DNA of 64,000 bases from Buxus sempervirens (GCA_947561395.2 OX387187.1:32717829-32781828); one strand, 5' to 3'; shown: positions 44,576 through 56,215, numbered from the stretch's first letter. Program-made: numbers and translations. The notes: generated from the letters alone by a model not told the origin.

Positions 44576-45174
44576 CCAGTCGTGGCAACACACAAGGCCA
44601 TGCAATTCCAACAACCAACAATAACATCACATTACTAAGCTTAAACATCTGGATCCAGGACAAGCTAGACCAAAACAGTAAAACATCGTATAATCTCAAT
44701 TCCAATATCAAAATAAAACCATTCATTCCACATCATGTAAAACTCATCACAATTCATCACCTGTCCCTCTGGACCAAGCAGTACCTCAAGTACTTTCAGT
44801 ATTTTCTCATTTCCGTAACACATGTCATTTGGAAGTAAAACTCAATTCATTCATACCAAGGAAATCTTTACAATACATTTAAAGTTTCCAAACAAGTGAA
44901 ACCAGAATAGAATAACTCCTCAATCAAAACAGTGTATAAAACAGAGGAAATGTAACTAGTAACTATTAGTGGTTTGGTATCCAGCACAACACTCATAATT
45001 AACCTAAACTCAACTTGAAAGCTTTTAAGAAGTTCACTAAATTTTCCTCTAATAATTTCCTAGGCAAAATAGATTCCAAGGTTCCCAAACAAGTGAATAG
45101 TGAAGTGGTTTAACCCTCAAGTAACCCAAATACTCTTAGTTAAATCAAATTTCCAATTCAGTAAGCAAAATAGG

Positions 45175-45430
45175 GTCTGCGCTCACTTCCTGAAGTGGGC
45201 GCGAGGTGAGCGCCGGTCGGCGGTAAGGAAACAGGTAAAAATATACCTAGCACTCACTCGACGCTAGGTGAGCGCGAGCTGAGCGCGAGACGGGTGCGAG
45301 GTGGGCGCGAGATTCGCGCGAGATGAGCGCCGGGTTTTCTAGTGAGCGCGAGCTGAGCACCAGGTTCGCGCGAGCTCGGCGGTGGGTAGTATTTAACGAG
45401 GCGCCTAACTCTTAGGTGGGCGCCAGTGAG
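45175..45430. repeat. GC-rich GTGAGCGCGAG tandem block
   Basis: Irregular repeats of GTGAGCGCGAG, GGGCGCGAG and GAGCGCGAG within the solo LTR. Composition is far above the surrounding GC content. Confidence 0.75.
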
Positions 45431-46334
45431 CGGATACCCCCTGTGATTTTCATTTCTCTGTTATTTCAAGATCTACATGACTGGCCGGTTTGTTTATCTC
45501 TGTAATTGTTCCACTACACTCCTAATACTCCCAGAAGACTTCCCAACCATATTTGGATTTAATCTAAACACTTTTAAATAGAAGATAAAATTCAATCTCC
45601 GAACTCTGTTCATGTCATTTCCAGAAAACCAGAAACCAGAAAACTCATACATCATTTAAGATACAAAACATGCATCAGAATAAGCTCACGAAAACCTCAA
45701 ACACAAAACCCAGTTGTAAATCAGTGCTACTCACCTGAATGCTGAATGCGCTTATTCCCGAATATATCAAAACCTCGGCCGATCACCACTCCGGCCACGC
45801 ACGCGAATGAAAAATCTCTCCAAACAAAACTTCTCGAGCAGAGAGAGATAACCCACTGAAGTTAAACTCCAAAATCCTTCCATTAGCCCTTGCGATGCTT
45901 GTTCTTCACGAGCAGAGCCCTAATCGCCACTCCAGCCGAAATCGCTCAATTCTCCTGATACTCAGACTAGCGAAAAAAATGTTTCCGTAAGTAATACGCA
46001 TATTTCCTTTAAACCCAAAACCCTACTTTCCCTATTTGTACTTGCGAGATGCATACGCCGCTCGATCAACCCTTTTAACCCCTTGATCCTTTGCATGCTC
46101 GCCCACCGGAAACACTACATGTTCCGCATCCACTTACGTTAATAAGCACACAACTATACTTTAATAATAATAATGATAATAATACGATTTTTCAGAAAAA
46201 TGGCTATATAACGCCTGTACATACGAGTATGGGCTAAGCCCTCAAACCACAAAATCACCTGATAAACACAGTTATATATATAAGAATAAATAAATAAACA
46301 AACAATAAAACTTACCAAAAATCAGGGTCTTACA

Positions 46335-46610
46335 GGCCCGATTCATCGAGAATTGCCGATGCACAACTGGGCGCATAGCAACCGATGGTAACCGATTAAT
46401 CGTAACAAATGACCGACTAATCATGAATTTTTGATTACTCGCAGACGTTCCGATTCAAATTCCAGCGTGTCGTTTTCCTGAGACTAATTTCAAGATGAAC
46501 ATCCAATTAATCGAGAATTGCCAATGCACAACTGGGCTCATAGAAACCGATGGTAACCGATTAATCGTTTATTACTAACGATTAATCATTGATTTGACGA
46601 TGCATCTAGA
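46335..46610. repeat. ~165 bp tandem repeat array, part 2
   Basis: Continuation of the array at 43,335-43,836: units at about 46,350 and 46,515. 46,610-46,968 is A/T-rich 3' flank with no gene. Confidence 0.85.
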
Positions 46611-46968
46611 TTTTGTCGATTAGATGGACGGTTGGTTTTTTTGCTGTGGTGCACCACATCGTGCATTGCATAAGATGACTTTGGGTTAATCATAACAAAA
46701 TGTTAGAGTAACCAGTATTTTGATGAGCAATTTATTAATTAACGATCGCAAATGTTTAGTTCCTTTGTTAGAGGTCTATGAATTTTGAGTTCATTGTCGG
46801 ATTGATTCAGGTATTTGAGTGTTAGAATAAGAAAAAATAATATCAATTTCTTAATTGTTTTGAATGTGCAACCTAGCAAAAAAATTGTTAACCATGCATA
46901 CATCACTTACTTTTGCATGTTAGCCTCTCCAATTATCAATTACAGACTCTCACCAATGTAATAACATC

Positions 46969-48951
46969 TCAGTCACCTATATCTTTATCAGCTCTACTAT
47001 TGCGGCTTCCATATGCATCTCTTACAGCACTGATGGCTGTCCGATATGCATCATTCATTATCTGTAACTCTTTCCGCATGTGCACCAGCCGACCAGTCAC
47101 ATCCTGAAAATAGGAGAATGATAGAGTTGGTTACATTAGAGGGTCAATAATAGGACTGTAATGAATGGAAATTGCTGATGAACGGTTAGACAAGGTATGA
47201 ACTATATCTTACAAAGTCAATAATAGGAAATTCAGAGTTCAGATCTTCAGGGGTAACTGGAACATCCTCCTTTAACCGTTCCGGTGTAGACTACACACTA
47301 GAAAATAAATAAACACAACATTCCAATGTCGTTATAAGTCAAAAATTGTGAAGAGGGGAGCAGATCCATACTTGCGCTTTTGATGGAAATTCGCTTCTGC
47401 ATGCGGAACTTCCAAAACCGGTGTCAGACATCAATGCCTCCAAATTGACCTACAAAACACATGCTCACAATTAATTCACCTTGTTGTATAATGCATCAAC
47501 CCGAGCTAGCATATACAATGTAAAGTAAAGTAAACCTGTCCGAGGCCGAATCCACCGGCTTTCCTCTCTGCGGCTTCCCGTGCCTTCAAACGCTCTTTTG
47601 TCCAAACCAACAAACGTGGCAATCGTCTATCTGGATTCGGCGGGCCATGAAGAAAACGCTCATAATAGAACAACTGGAAAAGATGAAGGCAAGCAATGGA
47701 ACCATCGTCATGGATATGTGTTTGTATATTCAGAAAATATACAAAATGCAAAAATAACATGAATACTTCGAATTAACAGTTCTCACCTGCAAGAACAAAA
47801 TGCAACCACCTATGCATTGCTTCTTCTTCAACTGAGCTACTTTGATTTCTTCGATAAGGCGGTGAAGAACAAACTCTGCCCAATTTAGGGAAGGCAAGCT
47901 ATGTACATCTACCACCGTGCGTAAAAAACTCCTACTAGCACAAAGGTTCGCATTTGGGCACAAAAGACAACCCATTGCGAATAACACAAACGCTCTTATA
48001 AAATCAAGGCCACACTCAAGGGTAGCTAACCTAGACTGCAACTCTGTAAGGGGAATACCATGCTTCTCAATCTTAAACAAACTACGGACCTCCTCCACTC
48101 TATCATCTGGTTCAAAAGTGCTGACTGGCTCTCCTACATGACTAATCCCCAATATGGCACTGACATCTAAACTAGAAATAGGAATGGAGTACTCTCTGAT
48201 TTGTATGCAACAATTGTGTACATCGACTTGATTAACAAACCAAATACATAAATCTCTCTTAAGGGACCTGCTGTGAAGATGAAGAAGGGACCCAAAACCA
48301 ATGGCTTCTACCACTGAACGCTGTTCTGCCGTAAACCCGTTGCAACACTCCACGAATCGCAGTGGAGAGCATCGAGTGAACATACATGACTGCAATATCA
48401 CGTGTACTAATGACGTACCAAAAAAAAACAATAAACTATATATGCTTCGTTGTACGATCAATCGTAAATTGGAAGCATGGTAAAGTGGCACAACATACCT
48501 GATTAGCTTTCTTTTTCAGTGCTTCAGACCGAGATGTTTTCCATTCAGCTGCACGTTGGGCAGCTCGCTCATAATATGGCCGCCTCGCTTCGGCATCCAT
48601 ATCCCGCCACACTGCTGCGGCACTGTCATTAGCCTACAAAGAAATTATACAATGGCATGAACCGTGTCAAATCTGTTTGCAACTAATCGGGAAAAATACC
48701 TTCTTTAAGATTATCTGTTCTCCACCCTTTGCACAATTTTTAATGTACTCGGACCTACATGGGATACAAGAAAATAAATCCATCAAATACAATCATTATT
48801 ACACTAACTGTTTATGATAAGTCTATCAAACACATGCAACAAATATCACGTTTCCTTACTTGAATATAACCCAAGGATTTGGAGGTCTTTTTGCCTTCGC
48901 TACCGAGGTAGAAGCTTCTCCAAGATCATGAGTAGGTGCATTTTCGTCCAT
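46969..48951 (-). CDS. MULE-2 HMG-box-like + DUF1985/plant-mobile-like protein, 8 exons, intact
   Basis: Exons (minus): 48,951-48,860; 48,754-48,700; 48,633-48,499; 48,389-47,787; 47,673-47,536; 47,449-47,372; 47,290-47,213; 47,103-46,969. All introns are GT-AG, phases fit and there is no stop: 437 aa. Residues about 23-93 look like an HMG box: 'AKRPPNPWVIFKSEYIKN', then 'NDSAAAVWRDMDAEARRPYY' and 'ERAAQRAAEWKTSRSEALKK', with the KRPPN start, the W...M/L-EARRPYYERA pattern and a basic tail. Exon 4 is the domain shared with the MULE-1 Ulp1 protein (RCSPLRFVECCNGFTAEQ, GFGSLLHL, VSAILGISHVGEPV, IPLTELQSRL). Exon 5 'LFYYERFL' matches MULE-1 exon 2 'MFYYECLR'. HMG boxes bind or bend DNA; I infer a DNA-binding accessory protein. 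No peptidase domain. Confidence 0.82.
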
Positions 48952-49424
48952 GACTAACAAAGATATAATAACTTTATGCTAAAGCATGTGCAAGAACACA
49001 CATAGTAATCAATTAACCGCATTTCACAGGAAGGTTCTAATATTACAACAACACATCGTCAAATAAAACAATGATAAGGAAGTAATAATAAATAAAAATT
49101 AACATTGTCCTCCAACCAAATATCAATTAACTACAACAAATCCTCCCCGCTGTCTCCAAACCAACACTCATTGATCCGCAGTTTTCAACGATACAACATT
49201 TGTTTGCCTTCCGCTTTGTTTACTTTAAAGGGTTGAAACGCATCCACACACAGCTTGAACCTACAAGAATTGTTATTAATAACAAAGCTTACTTACTACA
49301 AGTAACTTGGCTAGACGAAATTAGATTCACATCATACAAAATAACAGTGGCTACCTCTATGATAACTACATCCAAGACCAACCTCTAGATTGAAGCCCTG
49401 CATGTAGCTCGGTTGTGTCCTGCC
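48952..49424. other. Promoter/leader of the HMG-box gene and 3' flank of the transposase
   Basis: A/T-rich sequence with no array and no further ORF of interest. Confidence 0.5.
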
Positions 49425-51681
49425 TCATTGCAACGGGAACAGTGGACCGGCCGCTTGTTTTGGAATTGAGACTATGCACTTCTGCCGAGACCGCCCAGGT
49501 CGTCGCTTTGTTTTAGGGGGCAGAATGCTTGTTGGTGTTTCAGATGAGTCAGCAAGAGATATCGCATCAATATCCATAACATTAGGTATGTCATGTGTTG
49601 GTACACTACGCACCAACTCTGCATATATCAGCTCTTGAGTACACATGTGATAACACTGCTCCACATACTCATATAAATTTAGTGATTTCTTTTGCAAAAC
49701 AGCACATGCATGTTCACAAGGTATGCCGAACATTTGCCATCGCTTGCATGTACACTCACGTCTCAAGATATCCACAGTAATGTTTCTATCACATGGCCTG
49801 ACTTTATATTCATGTTCACCACATTGTATTACAAACAACCCCACTCCTCGTGCTATATTCTCTTCAATTTTTTTCGCAATGCGACCACAAATAAGTGTCT
49901 CCCTTGTGCTGATCTCGTTCTTCTTCCTTACCAACATCTTAGTTAACTTAACCCTATGTGCATCAATGAATCTTAAGATAGGATATTTCCTCCCTCCAAC
50001 ATCCAAGCATTAAACAACTCGGCTACATTTGAATATAGCTTATCCCAACGCTTCCTAGGAAACAAGGAATTTGCCCAATGTTGAGGAACATTTTGCTCCA
50101 CCCAACCAAACATTTCAGGTGGATATGATTGCAATACATCCATCGCCATATCAAAATCCTCTGGAAGCCGAGCATAAGCTATATCATCCAATAATCCCAA
50201 AGCCACCTTCTTCGCTCTGCCTAGATGAAATTGATTAATGAATTTGCTGAAATTTTCTTTCACATGCCGATAGCAATGAGCATGATTTTGAAACCCAAAT
50301 GTGCTACCCACAGCATTGATAATACTTTGATGCCTATCACTCACAATCACAACATTGGCTCGACCTCCAATTGCATACTTGGCCCGTTCGAGGAACCATA
50401 GCCAATCCTCATTATTCTTAGCAGTCACAATTGCATAAGCTATCGGGTACATACCATCTTCAGCATCGAGAGCTGTAGCAGACAATAACGTTCCTTGATA
50501 TGGTCCGCTAAGGTGGGTCCCGTCAATGAAAACTAAAGGTCTACATCCCACTGCAAACCCTCTCAACGAACAAGAGTATGCAATGAACAACTGCTTAAAC
50601 TTCCCCTCATCACTCGATGTACACCAAGCCACCGTCCCTGGATTGGACTCCATCAAGCGTTGACACATCCATGGAATAAGTTTGTACGAGTCCTCCGCAT
50701 TTCCATCCATCTTCCTCTTCACTTTCTCCTTGCTCCTCCAACATTGCTGGTATGTTAAATTCATCGCATGATCATTATGAAAGTCCTTGGAAATTTGTCA
50801 TGGCAAGTAATTCGGTGTCTCTCTTACTGTTTTCTCAATAACACCAGCTATCCACTTCGATCGCACAATCGGCTTTACTGAGACTTCATCTTGTGCCGAG
50901 TGTTTGTGTGTATTCACAAACTTGTGCACCATCATGCAGTCCGTATGTTTCACACGACCTACGTTAACTTTCCAAGGACAATCTTCAATAGAAAATCTGG
51001 CAAAGATATATTCTCAACTATTTTTCTTGAACACATAATGGAATTTGTTGCCGATGGCATGCTTGTAGACAGCTTGCCTGAATTCATCACCACTCCTAAA
51101 AACCTGACCATCACCAATAATTTGTAATTGCCACATGCTAGACACAAGTGGTGCCCTATTGTGTTCAATACAACTCCCAACAACTGTAGGCTCCCGATCA
51201 ACAAATGTGACCACAATTGGTTCAACCAACAGTTCACTACTTATTAAATTAGTCGTCCTAGAAAATAAACTAGTTTAAGTATTAAAACACTAGTATGATA
51301 ACAAACACTACGACTTTGTAAGTCAAATATGTGATAATCACCTTCTGGAAGACTGAACGCTTTGCAATTGCCCTTCACCGTCAAATAAGTACACATTCGC
51401 AGAACGTTCGTTGTGGGTGATAAGTAACCCCGCTTGATCAGTAAGTGGAAGTAAAGCACTCTTATCGTACGTAAGAAAGTACTTCATAGACAAACACACT
51501 GAAGATATCCCAAATTTACTACAGACATCACTTACAAATTCATCGTACTGTGTATTACCACTTATATTCAAACCATCTAAACGACCCCCTGATATGATAC
51601 AGACTTATCTTGCTCTATAACTATCTCTCCACCTATATGCAAGTAGCAAAACAACGACTTCTCCAGGGGTGGTTGAGCCAT
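49425..51681 (-). pseudogene. MULE-2 MURA-type transposase (MuDR), broken at four places
   Basis: Starts at ATG 51,681 ('MAQPPLEKSLFCYLHIGGEI'). A PB1-like N-terminus follows, then an intron (about 51,352-51,253), the MuDR DNA-binding part ('QVFRSGDEFRQAVYKHAIGN', 'IEDCPWKVNV'), and the MULE core: 'LVFIDGTHLSGPYQG' (Asp), 'VVIVSDRHQSI' (Asp), 'CYRHVKENF' (CxxH), 'AELFNAW' (Glu). A SWIM finger (CTCKRWQMFGIPCEHAC) and a basic tail (KRRPGRSRQK) complete it. Breaks: a frameshift in a G run near 51,590; TGA at 51,014-51,016 and at 50,798-50,800, both plausible CGA (Arg) to TGA changes; and a frameshift near 50,005. Order, spacing and key residues are otherwise as in the family. It cannot work as it stands. 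Confidence 0.9.
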
Positions 51682-53180
51682 ACTGCACTCCACACACCAT
51701 GTTAACAAGGTGAACGAATGCATGATTAATATAAACTACTCAAAATAACAACTTAGGCTATCAATTATCTACCCCTATAAACCTATATCATGTGCACCTT
51801 AATCAACTTCAATAAGGAGGTGAACATGTAAACCCAATTTCATGAAGCTCTGGAAATGTGTTATTTCCAGAGTAATAAATATAATGGCAAATGCAACAAA
51901 ATAAAACACCTTATTTTGCTAGGGTGACAATGAGGAAACAGAGGAATGCAAAAGTTTGACAAAATGAAAAGAAACAATGATTTTTCTAATTTTTTTCTAA
52001 GCAATGATTCAAGAAGAACTCTAGTCCTTCATATTTGACAATGATGTATATTGCCAAAACACAGAACATTCTCAAAAATTCATCAACACATAGGTAGTAG
52101 CTTCCATGAAGTTAGGAAATTTCACCACAATTTCATGATCTTCCCTATGCCCAAGATCTTTGGAAATGTCGTCAAACTCTAAGCTCTATAATTGTTTTCC
52201 TGTATTTTTTTAATTCTTAATGCATAACTTGCATTGGAATTTTACACCTAAAGATATTTTCCATTGATCAAATTGCGTTCAAATTCTTATGCTACAACAT
52301 AATTTCCTTGGGTGTTTCTCTTTTTTGAAGAAATGTTATTTCCAGAGTATTAAATATAATGGCAAATGCAGCAAAATAAAACACCTGTCTTATAACAATA
52401 CAGATAAAATAGGCGTGTTGACTCAACCATTCAAGGGACTCAAATTTTTGAAATTTCTAGAGCAATACAAACAGCATATTGAAAATTGAGATGATTGCTC
52501 ATATTTCGATTAATCGAACTATTGAGCAACCCCCATTTCGAAGGCATCGATTCAAAGACTAAAACGAATGTAATCCAAATGTTCTTCGTCACTTTCACAT
52601 GGTGTAGGAAACCCAAATACATCCATCACTCACGGATTAGGAGAAAAACGTTTCACAAAAGATTATGATTAGGGAAAATCTGTTCACACCTTGAAGTGAT
52701 TACTTCACAACCTCCACGAAATAAATGTCCTGCAACTAACCTCCAGATTGAAACCCTCCACGGCCGTTTTCTTCTTCGCTCGACAGAAGCAAGGCCCAAA
52801 CGATCGCTTGAGAATCTGTGAGATGGTAGAGATGAGAAGGGTTACAATGCCTTTCAAACCTTCTCAATCGCAAGCGCCAATGGTCGATACTCACGCCGGG
52901 ATGATGGGTCGCCGTCGCTCAGGGAAGCCTTCAACGTTCGTCTTTTGGTTTCGCACTTAATCGTTCTTTGATAACGATATGGTGTTTTCGAACGAAGAGG
53001 GAAGGGCAAAATGGGGTCTTCAAAATATGCTACAGTGTTTTCGGACCACTTGGTAAATAGTTTTGAAAAGTGGCATGATTCGGTAGGAAAGACTTTTCGA
53101 CGTCTGTTTTTGTATTTACTTTTCAAAAGACGGTCGTATTTGAAATTTTCCCTTGAAAAAATTGTACTTTACACTTTCTC
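51682..53180. other. Right end region of MULE-2
   Basis: A/T-rich sequence with one CGATTAATCG-like motif (52,510). A repeat 'gttatttccagagtaNtaaa' followed by 'tataatggcaaatgcaNcaa' occurs twice (51,860 and 52,335). 52,655-52,770 pairs weakly with 36,480-36,640. No gene seen. Confidence 0.5.
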
Positions 53181-54935
53181 CCACGTTAACTTCTAAATAC
53201 AATTATTTTTGGAAAATGACTATTATTGCTTTTGTGTGCCTTCTTTAATAAGCATCTTGTACACTTTCTGGTTGCCTTCCCAAGCATACCTTTATAAGCT
53301 CAAGTCATTGTGAAACCCAACCCCACACACCCCACACAGTTAGGAATGGCAATGGTGGTGGGTTAAACGGGTGAATCGCTCTGCCCTGAGGAGGACTGTT
53401 CCCCCGCAGATTGAAGAACGAATTGGGTGAGAAGGAAGAAGCAGATAACAAAGAAGGTAGAAGATGAGGAAGGCAAAGGAGTAGAGGTAGAACCCATTTC
53501 ATCTAAACTTGCTCTGAGTGAGCCTAAAACAAGATTCCACTCAAGAATGCTCGTCTTGCTTCTTCTGCATTAAAATCCCAGTCATGGTTCAGGACTACAA
53601 GGTGAAGATCTTCAATACTTGGGAGTTTGTCTTGTTGACGCGTTAATTGACTTAAACCTGTGAACTTGAGAAGAGTCCTGAAAGGACATGTAAAGATTTA
53701 TGAGGAGGGAAGTTTCCTACTCAGCTTCCCCATTGAAGATGCCTAACTTTAATGGAAAGCGATGTCTATAAGAAAAGGATAATTGTCTTCACCCTCAAGT
53801 TGCGGATAATTTCGGGTTCTATTCACCCTCAAGTGGCTGATAATCTTTCAATGGAGTCCACATCCTTATTTTTATTTTTTGACTTCACAGCAATGGAAAT
53901 CATTTATTAACTGGTTTTGAATAAAAGTTTTCCAAATAAAACAGGTTCAGACGATGAAAGGTTCTGTTTTATTTCCACCCTTTTGTTTTATCTTCATCAT
54001 GAGTTTTATTAACTGTTTCTTCTATCTTGTGGGATGATGCTTAGAACGAGGTAAAGACACAGACTGAATGATCATTTGCAGTCCATAAGTCCATTGACAA
54101 GCAAGGAAAGGAAGAATGAAAAAAATAATAATAATAAGAAAATAAGGAGAAGAAAAGTCCAAGTGGGCCTTGAAGAATCATAAATTGAGACTCATGAATG
54201 GAGCAGGGCAAATGGCATGGCTACTTCCATATTTCCCACTTGATATGACTGGTTTTGTTGAAGATAAATTAGATTAAGGGCAAATTAGATCATCTCTGCT
54301 AAACTTTATCTTCAGTAATGATTTTTCTCTCAAGTATGTCTATTGATATTTTACACATGAGACAAGAATTATGCTGTAAAGGCTCTATTAAGACGAGTTA
54401 ATTAGTCAAAAAGGAAAGGATGTCTAGTCGTATTCGAAGTTACCAGCTAGACTTCAGTATCTACTTTCAAGAAATTTGATACTACAATTTCTCCCTTCTG
54501 CCATCCATCCCTTATATCTCCATTTTAATTTTTTTTTTCTTGTCCTTCTTTTCAGTTAAACTAAATGCTTTAATATGTTTGAACCCAGACAATTATAATT
54601 TATAGAACTAAAATGACTACTAATGTGGTCAAAGGGGTTGTATAAATGGGATTCTCTAAAAATTCCAATTGAAAATGATGGTAGTGTATGCTAATAAAAG
54701 TTTTACCTTGGTGCCCCAACTAGGGAATTTGTATAAAATAAGAAGGTATAAGTGACTTTTATCATAATGTTCCAAATTCTATTGTCTTATAAGACATTGG
54801 GGCAAGAATGATTCACTAAGCACAAAAGTTCTCTAATTGAAGCTGTTGTATGTCATTTGCTAAACATTGTCATTTATAACTTGATAGTGGGATGTACTAT
54901 TCTCAAAGAACTCAGAAAAGAATCTCATCTCAAAG
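53181..54935. other. Host intergenic sequence
   Basis: A/T-rich. Two copies of a 'ttcaccctcaagtNgc...gataat' phrase lie at about 53,795 and 53,825. A 'taggaatggcaatggtggtg' string at 53,341 resembles a hAT end but has no partner. I see no gene. Confidence 0.4.
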
Positions 54936-56215
54936 GTGAAAGGCTTTATACTTCTGATCCGCCCATGAAGATTTTTCCACCAAGGTGGAAAGGAAGATGA
55001 AATTTATCAATGCAGAAGAGAGTTTTCTGAAGAATCTGAACATGAACAAGGTGTGATTAGCCATCTAGAAGGGGAGAATTTGGAAGACAACGGAAGAACA
55101 GAGGAAGAAAACAGAGTGGGTAGAAACTCATCAGAATCTCTACCCAGTAGAGAAAAACAAATAATATAAAACAAAACATAGCATGAAAAAGAATATCAAA
55201 ATACCACTAGGACATTATATATACCCTCTATATGATCCTAGTCAATTGCACAGGAAAAATCAAACTTAAAAGACTTCCAACTCTCTCCTTCCCTTGTAAG
55301 CAATATCAACTATATATCTTTCATCCTTTAGAGTTTCACTCTTTTAGGTTATTGCTTTTGCTGAAAGGGCCATTTACTTTTGTCTAAAACAATATTCCCC
55401 AAAAAGGCCTTTTTTATTTATTTCTCTTCCCCCAAAATATCATCCGCTCACACAACACCATTCCACACCATTGTACTCTTCTTTCATTAACTTTCATTTC
55501 TCTGATAAAGTCCTCCTCCATTAGTCAAAACAAGTGAGTAGCCAACCTAAAGCTTCTACTGAAATTAGAAATTATAGACTATATGAACAAAAGAAAGTGC
55601 AGTTAGAGAGAACCTAAGGAAGGTGGATCCTTGGGTGTAGCCTGGCAGTGCTGCACCAAAGCTCTCGCGATCGATGACATGACGGGGTAAATGGCATGGA
55701 GTGTCTTCGTAAACCTCCATGGTTATGAGGGTGATGCTTCTTTCAGAATAATCGATGTTCTTCACAAAGTATTTGTTGCCATGGGTGCTGGTGAAAGTAA
55801 GCATTTTGCCCTCACACTAAAGGCCACGACCCTGTATCCACAGTATTGATTACCGTTAGTTCGAACCCAGAAAGGATAACCAATATTGACACCATTTTGA
55901 CAATCAAAGACAAGAATGGAAGGGTTGGGTTGAATTCACAGTACTGGCATGGTGATGGATAATGAGGAACACGAAGAGAAGGAGATGGTGGGAAGACATT
56001 GGGGATTCCTGGTCCAACCTCCAATATGTGATAAGCCATTTATTTAGTTGAGTTGGTCCTTGGCTTGCTCCACAGTCCCAGTCAAGCGCTTGTAGGCAGA
56101 CTTGGTTCTTTTGTGGTTTTCCTCACTCCTATCCAACCAGTGCTTTTGTTTGGGTGACCCAACTTGTTCAACCTATTAATTGACTGGAGTGTCTAATAAG
56201 GTGGATTGATTGGAT
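54936..56215 (-). pseudogene. Broken duplicate of the LRK10-like 5' region
   Basis: 54,936-55,135 matches 12,330-12,525 (signal-peptide end of the downstream LRK10-like gene plus its upstream DNA). 55,490-55,600 matches 12,555-12,690. 55,600-56,010 matches 13,045-13,437 (signal peptide 'MSSHHLLLFVFLIIHHHAST', 'VKNIDYSERSITLI'). 56,090-56,215 matches 13,520-13,545 joined to 35,028-35,170. Relative to the first copy about 350 bp carrying the WAK_assoc region is missing, and the frame is broken near the start (after 'NSTQPFHSCL'). It keeps the base that the first copy lost near 13,070. No kinase part. Shows the locus was duplicated before MULE-1 inserted. Confidence 0.88.

Larger units (their letters stand above)
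43837..46334 (-). mobile_element. Solo-LTR-like insertion (Ty3/gypsy, Tekay/Del-like), TSD GGCCC
   Basis: A 2,498 bp block begins TGTAACGCCCC and ends AGGGTCTTACA. It is flanked by the perfect duplication GGCCC (43,832-43,836 and 46,335-46,339), exactly within a repeat unit. It is related to the insertion at 2,837-5,744 but in opposite orientation: TGTAACGCCCC equals the complement of that element's end, and both have a ~30 bp tandem block in the matching place. No gag/pol seen. It is younger than the tandem array it splits. Confidence 0.83.
36000..53180. mobile_element. MULE-2: large MuDR-type element with Ulp1 and HMG-box cargo (ends approximate)
   Basis: Defined by content: a Ulp1 peptidase (+), a putative plant transposon protein ORF (-), an HMG-box/mobile-like gene (-) and a MURA transposase (-), with CGATTAATCG-rich spacers throughout. 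Outer ends are degenerate. 36,480-36,640 and the complement of 52,655-52,770 share 'ggccgtRgagggttt', 'caaggtRtgaac' and 'agattttccctaatc' in the same order, so the TIRs must extend outside this pairing. I found no clean TSD. A 2.5 kb solo LTR is nested inside (43,837-46,334). Confidence 0.7.

Noticed and set aside
53330-53420. hAT end-like string 'taggaatggcaatggtggtg'
   Set aside because: No partner end and no 8 bp duplication seen.
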